NCBI GenBank assembly: GCA_017548275.1
Contig: JAFZAH010000020.1
Location: 1 to 37,119, forward strand
Origin: Prevotella sp.
Lineage (GTDB): Bacteria > Bacteroidota > Bacteroidia > Bacteroidales > Bacteroidaceae
DNA: 37,119 nucleotides
Reading direction: 5' to 3'
Part shown: positions 1 to 10,134 of the stretch, piece after piece
Numbering within the stretch: the first letter of the stretch is position 1
How the letters are laid out: each line of letters starts with the position of its first letter
Program-made: the position numbers and the translations under genes
The notes under the pieces: model-generated
Databases searched by the model: none
What the model was told of the DNA's origin: nothing
Seen by the model: only the letters and a program-made list of their open reading frames with translations

Positions 1-85
1 CAATCATTGTGCAAAACATATGGCTCTTTAACTCCCCTTCATAACTCCTCTTTTTAACTCCCCCTCTTAACTCCCTTTATATTTT
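1..85. repeat. Partial copy of the TAACTCC interspersed repeat, left edge
   Basis: Several TAACTCC words separated by short pyrimidine runs fill the first 80 bases. They match the right arm of the fuller elements at 20599-20728 and 23448-23628. The left arm and conserved core are absent or lie outside the window. The rest of the leader up to the GH115 gene is AT-rich and holds the promoter listed separately. Confidence 0.6.
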
Positions 86-153
86 TTCAAACTCAAATTA
101 TCACTAATACATTTGATTTTGTTACATTGAAACATTTTTTTTATGAAATGTAG

Positions 154-182
154 TTGAAGGTCAAGGGAAAGCATTATCTTTG
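154..182 (+). promoter_or_regulatory. Bacteroidetes-type promoter for the GH115 gene
   Basis: A TATCTTTG box at 175-182 matches the Bacteroidetes -7 consensus TAnnTTTG. A TTG at 154-156, 18 bases upstream, fits the -33 element. Transcription should begin near 188, which puts the TTG codon at 197 almost on the start site and favours the ATG at 206. Confidence 0.65.
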
Positions 183-205
183 CAAAAACTAACTATTTGC
201 CAAAG

Positions 206-2620
206 ATGAAACATTTATTCAAAATTTTGTTGCTTTGTCTTGTGTCCTTCATGCCGTTGTCTATGACTGCCGCCGAACGATTCGTGTCCTTCGATGGGCA
301 AGGGTGGCTGATCAACTCGTCACAAGTGCGTATCGCTTATCAGGGAAGTGACAAGGGCGTCGTCCGTGCGGTTCACGATCTCTGTGCCGACTTCGGAAAG
401 GTGACTGGCAAAGACGCCTCGATGGTGGCTGATGCGAACAACGCTGATATCGTGGTCAGCATCGACCCGAAAATGAAAGCGAGAGAGAAATACATCATCG
501 ACATCACCAACGGAAAAATGACCGTCAAAGGCAGCGACAAGCGTGGCACCATCTATGGCATCTATGAGTTGTCCCGGCAATTGGGCGTATCCCCTTGGTA
601 TTATTGGGCAGACGTTCCAGTCGCACATCATGACAAGATTTATCTCACCCCAGGCACCTACACCGACGGTGAGCCGGTGGTCCGTTATCGTGGCATATTC
701 CTCAACGACGAGGCTCCCTGTCTCACATCATGGGTAAAAAACACGTTCGGAACCGAATACGGCGGTCACGATTTCTATGAGAAGGTGTTTGAACTCATTC
801 TACGCCTCAAAGGCAACTTCCTCTGGCCCGCCATGTGGGGATGGGCTTTTTATGCTGACGACCCGCTCAACTCGCCCACAGCCGACGAGATGGGCGTTAT
901 CATCGGCACCTCGCACCATGAGCCTATGGCACGTAATCACCAGGAATGGGCGCGCCACAGACGCGAATACGGGGCATGGAACTACCAGACCAACAAAGAG
1001 GTACTCGACCGCTTCTTCCGCGAGGGTATCGAGCGTATGAAAAACACCGAGGACATCGTGACTATCGGCATGCGTGGCGACGGCGACGAGGCCATGAGTG
1101 CCGAGGCTGACACCAAACTCCTGCTCGACATCGTCAACAACCAACGCCAAATCATCAAGGAGGTGACTGGGAAACCAGCCAAAGAGACGCCTCAGGTGTG
1201 GGCTTTATATAAAGAAGTGCTCGATTATTACGACAAGGGTATGCGCGTGCCCGACGATGTCACCATCCTCCTGTGCGACGACAACTGGGGCAACGTCAGA
1301 CGTGTGCCGACTGCGAAAGAGAGAAACCACAAAGGAGGGTGGGGACTCTACTACCATGTCGATTATGTTGGGGCGCCACGCAACTCCAAATGGCTCAATG
1401 TCACACCCATTCCCAATATGTGGGAGCAACTCACCTTGGCACTTGACTATGGGCTTGATAGGCTCTGGGTGCTCAATGTGGGCGACCTCAAACCCATGGA
1501 ATACCCCATACAACTCTTCCTCGACATGGCATGGAAAGGCAAGGAGACCATCCCCCAACACACGCGCATTTTCTGTGCAGAGCAGTTCGGTGAAGACCAG
1601 GCCGACGAAGCGGCGCGTCTGCTCGACCTTTGTTGCAAATACAACGGGCGTTGCACCGCTGAGATGATGGATGCCCGCACCTATAATGTCGAGACGGGTG
1701 AATGGAATCAGGTGGTCGCGCAATACGACCGTCTGGAAATGGAGGCGCTCAGACAGTACACCACGCTCAAACCCGAATATCGCGACGCTTACCAGCAAAT
1801 CATCCTCTTTCCCATACAGGCCATGGCCAACATCCACCGTATGTATCAGGCGCAGGCTATGAACCAGAAACTGGCAAGAGAGGGCAACCCCGATGCCAAC
1901 ATCTGGGCCGACAGGGTGGAGGAGTATTTCAAACGCGACTCCGCTCTTTGTGCCGCTTATAACCATGAGTTCGCCGGCGGAAAATGGAACGGCATGATGA
2001 CCCAGAAACACATCGGATACCGCTCGTGGAACGATGACTTCGGACCGCGCGACATTATGCCCCGTGTCAAACGCATCGACGTAAAAGCCGACGGCAACAT
2101 CTTTGCGGAACATAACGGCATGGTGGCTATCGAGGCCGAGCATTTCTATGGAAAGACCGACGCCGCAGAGGCGCAGTGGACCGTCATCCCCGGATTGGGG
2201 CGCACTTTGAGCGGCATATCGCTCCAGCCTTATACGAAACCCGTCGACGGGGCTGCACTGACATATCGTTTCACCACGACATCCGACATCCGGCAGGTGC
2301 TCGTCATAGTGAAATCCACGCTCGATTTCCTCAACAAAGGAGGAATGTGTTACCGCGTCACTCTCGATGACCAGACTCCCGTGACCGTCAATTTCAATGA
2401 GAATCTTAACGAAGATCCCAAAAATATTTACAGTGTCTATTATCCCACTGTGGCAAGGCGCGTGGTGGAGAAACGGATACCCGTCGCGGCTGCTCCCGGT
2501 GAGCATACCCTGCGCATCGAACCGCTCGACCCCGCCATCGTCTTCGAGAAAATCGTCATCGACTGCGGCGGCTACAAAACCTCCTATCTCTATGGCGACG
2601 AGTCACCAAGGAAACAGTAG
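206..2620 (+). CDS. GH115 family alpha-glucuronidase, secreted
   Basis: This 804-residue protein is recognised as a glycoside hydrolase family 115 member, a family that removes (4-O-methyl-)glucuronic acid side chains from xylan. An N-terminal hydrophobic segment ending near TAAERF is a signal peptide, so it acts outside the cytoplasm. An N-terminal accessory domain (roughly residues 20-150) precedes the central catalytic barrel, which carries conserved-looking stretches such as KGNFLWPAMWGWAF, GMRGDGDEAM and LCDDNWGN. The last 150 residues form the family's beta-rich C-terminal domain. Length is normal. The frame opens at a TTG at 197, but ATG 206 gives a standard signal peptide and sits about 18 bases after the predicted transcript start. 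It is followed on the same strand by the locus regulator and the SusC/SusD pair, so it is probably one enzyme of a xylan-type utilisation locus. Substrate is inferred from the family. Confidence 0.9.
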   Translation: MKHLFKILLLCLVSFMPLSMTAAERFVSFDGQGWLINSSQVRIAYQGSDKGVVRAVHDLCADFGKVTGKDASMVADANNADIVVSIDPKMKAREKYIIDITNGKMTVKGSDKRGTIYGIYELSRQLGVSPWYYWADVPVAHHDKIYLTPGTYTDGEPVVRYRGIFLNDEAPCLTSWVKNTFGTEYGGHDFYEKVFELILRLKGNFLWPAMWGWAFYADDPLNSPTADEMGVIIGTSHHEPMARNHQEWARHRREYGAWNYQTNKEVLDRFFREGIERMKNTEDIVTIGMRGDGDEAMSAEADTKLLLDIVNNQRQIIKEVTGKPAKETPQVWALYKEVLDYYDKGMRVPDDVTILLCDDNWGNVRRVPTAKERNHKGGWGLYYHVDYVGAPRNSKWLNVTPIPNMWEQLTLALDYGLDRLWVLNVGDLKPMEYPIQLFLDMAWKGKETIPQHTRIFCAEQFGEDQADEAARLLDLCCKYNGRCTAEMMDARTYNVETGEWNQVVAQYDRLEMEALRQYTTLKPEYRDAYQQIILFPIQAMANIHRMYQAQAMNQKLAREGNPDANIWADRVEEYFKRDSALCAAYNHEFAGGKWNGMMTQKHIGYRSWNDDFGPRDIMPRVKRIDVKADGNIFAEHNGMVAIEAEHFYGKTDAAEAQWTVIPGLGRTLSGISLQPYTKPVDGAALTYRFTTTSDIRQVLVIVKSTLDFLNKGGMCYRVTLDDQTPVTVNFNENLNEDPKNIYSVYYPTVARRVVEKRIPVAAAPGEHTLRIEPLDPAIVFEKIVIDCGGYKTSYLYGDESPRKQ

Positions 2621-2742
2621 GGATTCAGGAGTGTAGGAGTTTAGACAATAGTACTCCATTAGTGGGTATTCTCTCGCCTCCTGTCTCTAATCTCACCTCT
2701 AAGGAAAAACTTTATGATAATAACAACACTCCACTGACTATT

Positions 2743-2809
2743 CCCTCCCTCGGGGTTGCCCTCCCCCGACAAACGGGGGAGCACGGAGGGGGTGGTTAGG
2801 GTGGGGGCT
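2743..2809. repeat. GC-rich hairpin repeat element, copy 1
   Basis: This spacer between GH115 and the regulator holds CTCCCCCG (2761-2768) and CGGGGGAG (2774-2781), an 8-bp stem with a 5-base loop. It lies inside an outer CCCTCC/GGAGGG pairing and is followed by GGTTAGGGTGGGGGCT. The same tail appears at 12455-12538 and in shorter form at 13515-13546. I saw no clear promoter for the downstream gene in the rest of this 200-bp gap. Confidence 0.6.
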
Positions 2810-2820
2810 ATTTATTTGAA

Positions 2821-5800
2821 ATGAAAAAACTGCTGCTTATCTTTGCCTTCATTGTCGCTGCTGTACCCATGCGGGCCGGCAATGGCATCTTCTATACTGC
2901 TGACAAGTTGTCGAGCAGCATGATTGACTATATCACCCAAGACAGTTACGGATACATCTGGGTGGCCACACTCTATGGCCTCAACCGTTTCGACGGGTAT
3001 CATTTCACGCATTATTACACGGACAAGAATGATACCACCACTTTGTTGGACAATGATGTCACGCGCTTGCTCGTTGATAGCAACCACCGCTTGTGGATAG
3101 GTTCGTCGAAGGGCGTTTGCAGGTTCGACTACGAACGTAACGCGTTTGTGCGATATCCCTTCCCGGAAGGGGCTGCCAGAAGGGTAGAGTACCTCATGGA
3201 GGACTCCGATGGCAATGTGCTCATCACCACGGCGGGCTTTGGACTATATGCCGTGAGGAAAGGGCAGGATATCGTCACCCACGAGACGCAATTCTCGCGG
3301 CGCAAGGAGAATGACTTCATGGGCATCCTCTTCGAAGATGAGCAACGCAACATCTGGCGCGGATATCAGACCGACACCATCACCAGAATCAAGGTCAACC
3401 AACTGCAACCTACATCGGTCAAAGACTTTGCCTCGCAACACGGACCGGTGGTCAGTTTTCTCAAGACTGATGCCCGCGGATTCCTCGCCGTCTGTACGTT
3501 TGGCATTTACCGTTACGATTATGCGTCAGGACGGCTCGACGAGGCGGAGTATGACTTGTCGGCGCTTGGAGGCGAGGTGTCCATACGAAGTGCGCTCATC
3601 GACCGCGAGGGTAATATCTATCTCGGCACGTCAGGAAGGGGCGTCTTCACTATTCCCGCTGGCGAGAAACGCCTCATACAGATGGAGAACAAAAGCGGGA
3701 AATACGACATCACTTCCACCAATGTCAATCACCTCTTTGAAGACAAAGACCACAACCTGTGGGTCAGTTGCTATAAGAAAGGCCTCTTCGAACTGAGTAA
3801 GGGAAAAGAGGTGTTCTCCACATGGAAATTCGCCGACCAGAACTACATCCTCGGCAGCGGTGTGTCGAGTGTCGCACCGGCTGATGACGGTGGGGTGTGG
3901 TGTACCGTGCAGAAAAGTGGTATCTATCATTTCGACAGGTATGGGAAAATTACTCCTGCACCGCATACGCCTCCGGGTGCCAACTGTATCTACCTCGACA
4001 AAAACGGCCGCTATTGGGTGGGCAGCGAGAATGTGCTCTACAGTTACAATCCTGTGACGGGTGCAGCCCAAACACGGTTGAAACTCAACGGGTGGGGCAT
4101 CAATTGCATGACCGACGATGGCGAGGGGGTACTCTATATTTGCGACTATGGAAAAGGTCTCTGCTCGTTTGACACTGCGACGGGAAAAACGACGCAATGG
4201 TCTATGTATCAGAAGGATGCGGTTAAAGGCTCCCTGTGCAACGACTGGGTCAAGGCACTTTTGCTCGACAGCCGCGGGATGCTGTGGATAGCCACCGTCA
4301 ATGGTCTTTGCGTGATGAACCCCGCCGACGGCAACTTCAAAAGTTTCGGATGGGAAGTGCAACTTCCCGGCGTGCAGTGCTTCTCACTGTGCGAATACAA
4401 TGGCGAGGTGCTCATCGGCACCGACAGCGGCTTGTACCAGTATCAGCGCAATCAAAACAAAGTGGCTCTCTTCCCCGGTTCACAGGCTATCGAGAACAAG
4501 CCTGTATATACTATCGTGTGCTCAAAAAGCGGTGATTTCTGGATCAGTTCCGCCAATGGCATTTGGCAGTATGAGCACACAGGCAAGCGCTTCATCAGCC
4601 ATGTGTCGGGCAACGGGCTTGAGTCGCGTGAGTTTGCGCTCGGAGCGATGGTGCATGCCGACGATGACAGGGTATTCTATGGCAGCAACGAAGGTATCGC
4701 GGCGTTCTATCCCGACGAGGTGAACGGAAAAATCGATTACCTCAACACGGAGGTTTATCTCACCAGTTTCACCATCGACGGAGAACCCGCCAACTGTCAT
4801 AAGCGAGAGTTTGTCATCCCCTTCAGGCAAAATTCGTTCACGATGGATTTCTCGCTCCTCAATTTCCGGAATGCTGACAATGTTCATTATGAATACCGGC
4901 TCAACGGGGGTGAGTGGACGCCTTTCCCTGATGACGGAAACACGCTTTCTTTTAATAAACTCAAACCCGGCAAATACAATATCGTCGTCAGAGCCACCAG
5001 CAACGGCGTCTATACCGACTCCACATGCTCGCTCACCGTTATTGTCAGGGCTCCGTGGTATGCTTCCACATGGGCTTATATCCTCTACGGGCTTCTCATT
5101 CTCTCAGCCCTCGCGGCCGCTTTCTATTTCCGTGAGCGTAAACAGCGAAATGACCTCGACGAGCAGAAAATGCGCTTCCTGATTAATGCCACTCATGACA
5201 TCCGTTCACCGCTGACATTGATTATGGGTCCTCTTAACAAACTGAAGAACAGTAAGTTGGAGAGCAAAGATAAAGAGAATGTGGAAATCATCGACCGCAA
5301 TGCGCAGCGTCTCTTGCTTTTGGTCAACCAAATACTCGATGAGCGGAAGATTGACAAGAAGCAGATGCACCTGCATTGCGACGAGACCGACTTGGTCGCT
5401 TTTATTTCCGGTGTCTGCTCTTTATACCATTACAATGCCAAACAAAGAAACATCACCTTCATTTTTGAACACGAACAGGAGCATCTCATGGCATGGATTG
5501 ACCGCATACAGTTTGACAAGGTCATCAGCAACCTCCTCTCCAACGCTATGAAATACTCCTTCGACGGCGGTGAGGTCAAGGTCGTGCTCGACAGCGACGG
5601 GAAAACGGCGAACATCAAAGTCATCGACAATGGCATAGGATTCAAGGAGGAGAACACCGACAAACTCTTTGAGCGTTTCTATCAGGGCAAAAACACACGC
5701 GACCTGCATATCGAGGGGACGGGCATCGGGCTCAACCTCAGTCGTGCCATCGTCATGATGCACGGGGGAAAGATAAAAGCCGCCAACAGGAACGACGGAG

Positions 5801-6684
5801 TGAAAGGGGCGTGCATGATGATTCAACTGCCCCTCGGAAAAGACCACCTCAAACCCGAAGAAATAGTGGATGCCGAAGAGGGCAAAAAGATAAATGGAAA
5901 ACGCCAGGCGTCACGAAACATGAGGGTGCTCATCGTTGATGATGACAAAGAGGTGGCACAATACATCAAAAACGAGTTGAGCGACTGGTATAAGATTGAT
6001 GTCGCTTACAATGGCAAGGAGGCACTCAAACGGCTCCTTACCAACAATGATTATGACTTGGTCATCAGTGATATTCTCATGCCAGAGATGGATGGACTCA
6101 CATTCATCAAACAACTCAAGTCAAACACGCAAATCAGCGATATCCCCGTCATCCTCCTCACTTCAAAGGCTGAGGCTGCCGACAGGCTTGAAGGTCTGAA
6201 AAAAGGCGCTGACGCATACCTCTCAAAACCCTTCAACATGGAAGAACTGCACATCCTCATCGACAATCTCGTGGATAATGTGCGCAGACTCAGAGGAAAA
6301 TTCACCGGGGCGCAGGCGCAAGAGGACAAGGTGGAGAATGTGGAAGTTAAAGGCAATAACGACTCTCTCATGGAGCGGATTATGAAAACCGTCAACCAGC
6401 ACATGCAGGATGCCGACTTCAATGTTGACAAACTGGCCGATGAGGTGGGATTGAGCCGCACACAATTGCACCGCAAGATGAAGGAAATCACGGGCATCTC
6501 CACGGGTGAGTTCATACGTAATATCCGATTGCAACAAGCGGCACGGCTCATCCGTGAAGGAAAAGTAAACATCGCACAAGTGGCATATTCTGTAGGCTTC
6601 AACAACCAGACCTATTTTTCTACAGTTTTCAAACGCTATTATGGCATGACACCCACAGAGTATGCCGAAAAAGCACCCGAATAG
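2821..6684 (+). CDS. Hybrid two-component system sensor/regulator (HTCS)
   Basis: This 1287-residue protein joins a sensor kinase, receiver and DNA-binding domain in one chain, the typical regulator of Bacteroidales polysaccharide loci. A signal sequence (about 1-20) precedes two-component-propeller repeats, a Y_Y_Y domain near 640-745 and a membrane helix near 752-775. The kinase core follows, with phospho-accepting His792 in ATHDIRSPL, the N box SNLLSNAMKYS, and glycine boxes DNGIGF and GTGIGL. The receiver contains VLIVDDD and the acceptor Asp1084 in ISDILMPEMDG. An AraC-type double helix-turn-helix fills the last 100 residues. All key residues are present, so it should be active. By analogy with characterised HTCS proteins, the periplasmic propeller senses an oligosaccharide from the target glycan. 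Position between GH115 and susC/susD suggests it controls them. Confidence 0.95.
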   Translation: MKKLLLIFAFIVAAVPMRAGNGIFYTADKLSSSMIDYITQDSYGYIWVATLYGLNRFDGYHFTHYYTDKNDTTTLLDNDVTRLLVDSNHRLWIGSSKGVCRFDYERNAFVRYPFPEGAARRVEYLMEDSDGNVLITTAGFGLYAVRKGQDIVTHETQFSRRKENDFMGILFEDEQRNIWRGYQTDTITRIKVNQLQPTSVKDFASQHGPVVSFLKTDARGFLAVCTFGIYRYDYASGRLDEAEYDLSALGGEVSIRSALIDREGNIYLGTSGRGVFTIPAGEKRLIQMENKSGKYDITSTNVNHLFEDKDHNLWVSCYKKGLFELSKGKEVFSTWKFADQNYILGSGVSSVAPADDGGVWCTVQKSGIYHFDRYGKITPAPHTPPGANCIYLDKNGRYWVGSENVLYSYNPVTGAAQTRLKLNGWGINCMTDDGEGVLYICDYGKGLCSFDTATGKTTQWSMYQKDAVKGSLCNDWVKALLLDSRGMLWIATVNGLCVMNPADGNFKSFGWEVQLPGVQCFSLCEYNGEVLIGTDSGLYQYQRNQNKVALFPGSQAIENKPVYTIVCSKSGDFWISSANGIWQYEHTGKRFISHVSGNGLESREFALGAMVHADDDRVFYGSNEGIAAFYPDEVNGKIDYLNTEVYLTSFTIDGEPANCHKREFVIPFRQNSFTMDFSLLNFRNADNVHYEYRLNGGEWTPFPDDGNTLSFNKLKPGKYNIVVRATSNGVYTDSTCSLTVIVRAPWYASTWAYILYGLLILSALAAAFYFRERKQRNDLDEQKMRFLINATHDIRSPLTLIMGPLNKLKNSKLESKDKENVEIIDRNAQRLLLLVNQILDERKIDKKQMHLHCDETDLVAFISGVCSLYHYNAKQRNITFIFEHEQEHLMAWIDRIQFDKVISNLLSNAMKYSFDGGEVKVVLDSDGKTANIKVIDNGIGFKEENTDKLFERFYQGKNTRDLHIEGTGIGLNLSRAIVMMHGGKIKAANRNDGVKGACMMIQLPLGKDHLKPEEIVDAEEGKKINGKRQASRNMRVLIVDDDKEVAQYIKNELSDWYKIDVAYNGKEALKRLLTNNDYDLVISDILMPEMDGLTFIKQLKSNTQISDIPVILLTSKAEAADRLEGLKKGADAYLSKPFNMEELHILIDNLVDNVRRLRGKFTGAQAQEDKVENVEVKGNNDSLMERIMKTVNQHMQDADFNVDKLADEVGLSRTQLHRKMKEITGISTGEFIRNIRLQQAARLIREGKVNIAQVAYSVGFNNQTYFSTVFKRYYGMTPTEYAEKAPE

Positions 6685-6750
6685 TACTGTATCAAGCACC
6701 TTTTATATTGACAAAACGCAGATTTCATCAAAAAATTCACGATGAAACAA

Positions 6751-6793
6751 AATCAAAAACCCTTGAAACAATCGTTGACAAGGGTTTTTGATT
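6751..6793 (+). terminator. Perfect 15-bp inverted repeat, probable terminator overlapping the susC promoter region
   Basis: Bases 6751-6765 and 6779-6793 are exact reverse complements (15 bp, 13-base loop). The right arm ends in a T-rich run, as expected for an intrinsic terminator, and lies 67 bases after the HTCS stop. The left arm starts with A-rich sequence, so it could act in both directions. The right arm ends only 7 bases before the TACCTTTG box for susC, so an operator role is also possible. Confidence 0.6.
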
Positions 6794-6800
6794 TTAATCC

Positions 6801-6808
6801 TACCTTTG
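6801..6808 (+). promoter_or_regulatory. -7 promoter box for the susC/susD operon
   Basis: TACCTTTG matches the Bacteroidetes -7 consensus. The nearest TTG upstream (6775-6777) is 23 bases away, a little further than usual, so the -33 element is weak, as expected for a promoter that needs an activator. The predicted transcript leader is about 130 bases. Confidence 0.55.
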
Positions 6809-6947
6809 CAACATGATTCACAAATAAAAAGTATTGATAATTGTCCAAATTGAACAAATTTTTATCCTGGATAGGAAGACAAACGACATTAAAAACAAGA
6901 TGTTTTAACTTTTTACCAAATCATATTAATAACTAAAATGTATTGCT

Positions 6948-9900
6948 ATGCATGTGAACTTTAGAAAAACAATCTGTTGCGTAGGACTGTGCTCCGTTTT
7001 CGGAATCATCGGTGCTACGCAGGCTGTGGCTGCCGTGCCCGACAATATGTCGGTCAGCGAGGTACAGCAGACAAAAACAGTGACAGGTTACGTGGGCGAC
7101 TCCGAAGGAGCACTTGTGGGTGTCACCGTGCTCGAAAAGGGTACTTCCAACGGTACGGTGACTGACCTCGACGGTAACTTCTCGCTCAATGTGAGTCAGG
7201 GCGCCTCGCTCGTATTCTCATACGTGGGATATGTCACACAAGAAGTGAAGGTGGGCGATCAGTCCAACCTCCGCATCATCCTTGAAGAGGAAGGAAAGAG
7301 CCTCAACGAGGTCATCGTCATCGGTTACGGTACTCAGCGCCGTGAGGCTGTTACTGGTTCGGTGGCAAACATCGGCGGTGAGAAACTCAACCAGGTGGCT
7401 GCTTCCAACGCTGCACAGGCCCTCCAGGGACGTATCGCCGGTGTGCTCATGACACAGACTTCTACACAGCCCGGTGCTGAGATGCAAATCCGCATCCGTG
7501 GTCAGCGCTCGCTCAGCGCCAGCAACGACCCGCTCATCGTGCTCGACGGAATACCTTTCATGGGTGTTCTCTCCGACATCAACCCCGCCGACATCAAATC
7601 AATTGATATTTTGAAAGACGCTTCTGCTACAGCCATTTACGGTAGCCGTGGTGCCAACGGTGTCATCATCATTACTACCAGCAAGGGTTACCAGGGCGCT
7701 CCCGCCAAGGTGTCTTACAATGGCTACGTCAGTTTCAAGACTGTATTCAAAGAGTATCCCATGATGGACGGACCTACCTATGCAAAGTTCCGTCAGTATG
7801 CAGGTAAATACCAGAATTCTCTCTATGAGGACGACAATGTCGATACCGACTGGCAGGACCTCTATTACCAGACGGGCGTCAGCCACAACCATGACATCTC
7901 CGTTTCAGGTGGTACCAATGGCGGCAGTTACAGTTTCGGCGCTGGTTACTATCATGATGGTTCGGTAGTGCCCACACAGGGTTATGACCGCATCTCCCTC
8001 CGTGGTAATTTCGACCAGTTTGTGGGCAAATACTTCCACTTCGGTCTCTCCACCAACAACAGTTATCGCAAGACTCAGGGCGTTAATAATATATATGGTG
8101 TGCTCAGCATGCCTCCTATCGTGAGCCCCTACGATGAGGAAGGAAATCTCAGATCATGGGTTTCACTGCCTGCTGACGACCAGGTGGTCATCACTAAGGA
8201 AAAGGTGGAAGGTTGGAAAGATGTTTGGAAGAATGATAACAAGGGTATCGGTTCATACAACACCATCTTCGGTGAGGTGAAATGCCCGTGGGTTGAAGGA
8301 CTCAGTTATCGAATCAACGTCGGTCTCAACTACCGTTCCAACAAGCATGGCGGATTTACCGGTACAGGTGTCAACAGCAAAGACGCTACTACCGTTAACA
8401 GCGGCGACCAGAATGAGAACAGCACCTACAACTGGGCTGTGGAGAACCTCATCACGTTCGACCGCACGTTCAATGATGTGCACAACCTCAATATCGTAGG
8501 TATGTACTCTGCCGAGGAGACCACTTACGAATCGACTGGCGCAAACTCAAAGGGCATCTTCAACGACGCTTTCTTGTACTATGCTCTTGACCAGGCTTCT
8601 GGCGAGGTCAACCTCAGCAATTACAACTACTGGAAGAGCGGACTCGTCTCATGGATGGGGCGTGTGATGTATTCTTATGACAACAAGTACATGATTTCTG
8701 CAGCGCTCCGTTCCGATGGTTCGTCACGTCTGGCAAAGGGACATAAATGGCACACTTATCCCGCAGTCAGTGTGGGTTGGAACATCCACCGTGAGGAGTT
8801 CATGAAAGGCCTCGGTTGGCTCAATAACCTCAAACTCCGTATCGGTTACGGTGAAACTTCTAACCAGAGTATCAGTCCCTATTCCACACTGGGTACGCTG
8901 TCAACACGTAACTACAACTTCGGTTCTACTTATAATCCCGGTTTCTTCGTTACCGCACTGCCTAATGAAGAACTCGGATGGGAGTACAGCAAGACATGGA
9001 ACTTCGGTCTCGACTTTTCACTCTTCAACGGCCGCCTATATGGTAGTTTCGAATACTACATCCAGAAGACACACGACATCCTGCTTGACGTCTCTCTGCC
9101 TTCAACATCGGGTGTGAGCAGTTTCACGGGTAATATCGGTAAAACTCAGAACAAAGGTTTCGAGTTCACGCTCAACGGAACCATCATCGACAATAAGAAC
9201 GGATGGACTTGGGATGCAGGAATCAACCTCTATCAAAACCGCAACAAACTGGTCGCTCTGGCCTCTGGTCAGGAAGAGGATGAGGCTAACCGCTGGTTCG
9301 TAGGCTATCCCATCGATGTCATCTACGACTATAAGAAAATCGGTCTCTGGCAAGAGGGTGACCCCTATCTCGATATTCTCGAGCCAGGTGGAAACGTAGG
9401 TATGATTAAAGTGGAATATACTGGCGACTACAATGCTGACGGAACTCCGACACGTGCTATCGGTGCAGATGACAGACAAATCATCAGCATGGAGCCCGAC
9501 CTCATCGGCGGTTTTAACACCACAGTGTCATACAAGCACTTCGATCTCTCCATCATCGGTGCATTCCAGTTTGGTGGTAAACTGATTTCAGCCATCCATT
9601 CATCTAATGGCTATCTGAATATGCTCACAGGTCGTCGCGGACAACTCGACGTCGATTACTGGACAGAAGAGAATACGGGTGCCAAGTATCCGAAACCGGG
9701 CGGCGCACAGAGCGGCGACAACCCCAAATACGGTTCTACGCTCGGTTACTTCGACGCAAGTTACCTGAAGTTCCGCACCATCACGCTGGGTTACAACTTC
9801 GAACACCTTAAGGCTGTCAGAGACCTCGGCATCAGCCGCCTACGCGTCTATGCTACTGTGCAGAATCCCTTCGTGCTCTTCTCACCGTTCACCAACGAGA

Positions 9901-10049
9901 GTGGACTCGATCCCGAGACCAACTCATGGGCTAATGAGAACACCGCTGTGGCTTACGGTGAATACTCCGGAAAGCACCGCATGCCAATCGTAGGTTACAA
10001 CACACCTGCTACGCGAAACTTCCTCTTCGGTGTTAACGTGACATTCTAA
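6948..10049 (+). CDS. SusC/RagA-like TonB-dependent outer membrane transporter
   Basis: This 1033-residue protein imports glycan fragments across the outer membrane using TonB energy. A signal peptide ending near AVAAVP is followed by a carboxypeptidase-regulatory-like domain (about residues 42-115, VTGYVGDSEGALVGVTV) that marks the SusC subgroup. The plug domain comes next (about 120-235), with typical stretches EVIVIGYGTQRREAVTGSV, IRIRGQRSLSASNDPLIVLD and ILKDASATAIYGSRGANGV. The remainder is a long beta barrel ending in phenylalanine, a usual outer-membrane assembly signal. Length is normal and no frameshift is seen. The susD-like gene follows after about 85 bases, so the two are almost certainly co-transcribed and form a membrane complex. 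Likely activated by the upstream HTCS. Confidence 0.95.
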   Translation: MHVNFRKTICCVGLCSVFGIIGATQAVAAVPDNMSVSEVQQTKTVTGYVGDSEGALVGVTVLEKGTSNGTVTDLDGNFSLNVSQGASLVFSYVGYVTQEVKVGDQSNLRIILEEEGKSLNEVIVIGYGTQRREAVTGSVANIGGEKLNQVAASNAAQALQGRIAGVLMTQTSTQPGAEMQIRIRGQRSLSASNDPLIVLDGIPFMGVLSDINPADIKSIDILKDASATAIYGSRGANGVIIITTSKGYQGAPAKVSYNGYVSFKTVFKEYPMMDGPTYAKFRQYAGKYQNSLYEDDNVDTDWQDLYYQTGVSHNHDISVSGGTNGGSYSFGAGYYHDGSVVPTQGYDRISLRGNFDQFVGKYFHFGLSTNNSYRKTQGVNNIYGVLSMPPIVSPYDEEGNLRSWVSLPADDQVVITKEKVEGWKDVWKNDNKGIGSYNTIFGEVKCPWVEGLSYRINVGLNYRSNKHGGFTGTGVNSKDATTVNSGDQNENSTYNWAVENLITFDRTFNDVHNLNIVGMYSAEETTYESTGANSKGIFNDAFLYYALDQASGEVNLSNYNYWKSGLVSWMGRVMYSYDNKYMISAALRSDGSSRLAKGHKWHTYPAVSVGWNIHREEFMKGLGWLNNLKLRIGYGETSNQSISPYSTLGTLSTRNYNFGSTYNPGFFVTALPNEELGWEYSKTWNFGLDFSLFNGRLYGSFEYYIQKTHDILLDVSLPSTSGVSSFTGNIGKTQNKGFEFTLNGTIIDNKNGWTWDAGINLYQNRNKLVALASGQEEDEANRWFVGYPIDVIYDYKKIGLWQEGDPYLDILEPGGNVGMIKVEYTGDYNADGTPTRAIGADDRQIISMEPDLIGGFNTTVSYKHFDLSIIGAFQFGGKLISAIHSSNGYLNMLTGRRGQLDVDYWTEENTGAKYPKPGGAQSGDNPKYGSTLGYFDASYLKFRTITLGYNFEHLKAVRDLGISRLRVYATVQNPFVLFSPFTNESGLDPETNSWANENTAVAYGEYSGKHRMPIVGYNTPATRNFLFGVNVTF

Positions 10050-10134
10050 TTCACAATTGTACAATTCAGAATGAACATTTAACAATTCAGGATTCACAAT
10101 TGGTATTCAAATGAAAATTAAAAAGTATATAACA

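Noticed and set aside
1205-2506. Long open frame (433 residues) on the minus strand inside the GH115 gene
   Set aside because: It is antisense to a recognisable enzyme, with no known motif, and GC-rich codon use creates such frames by chance.
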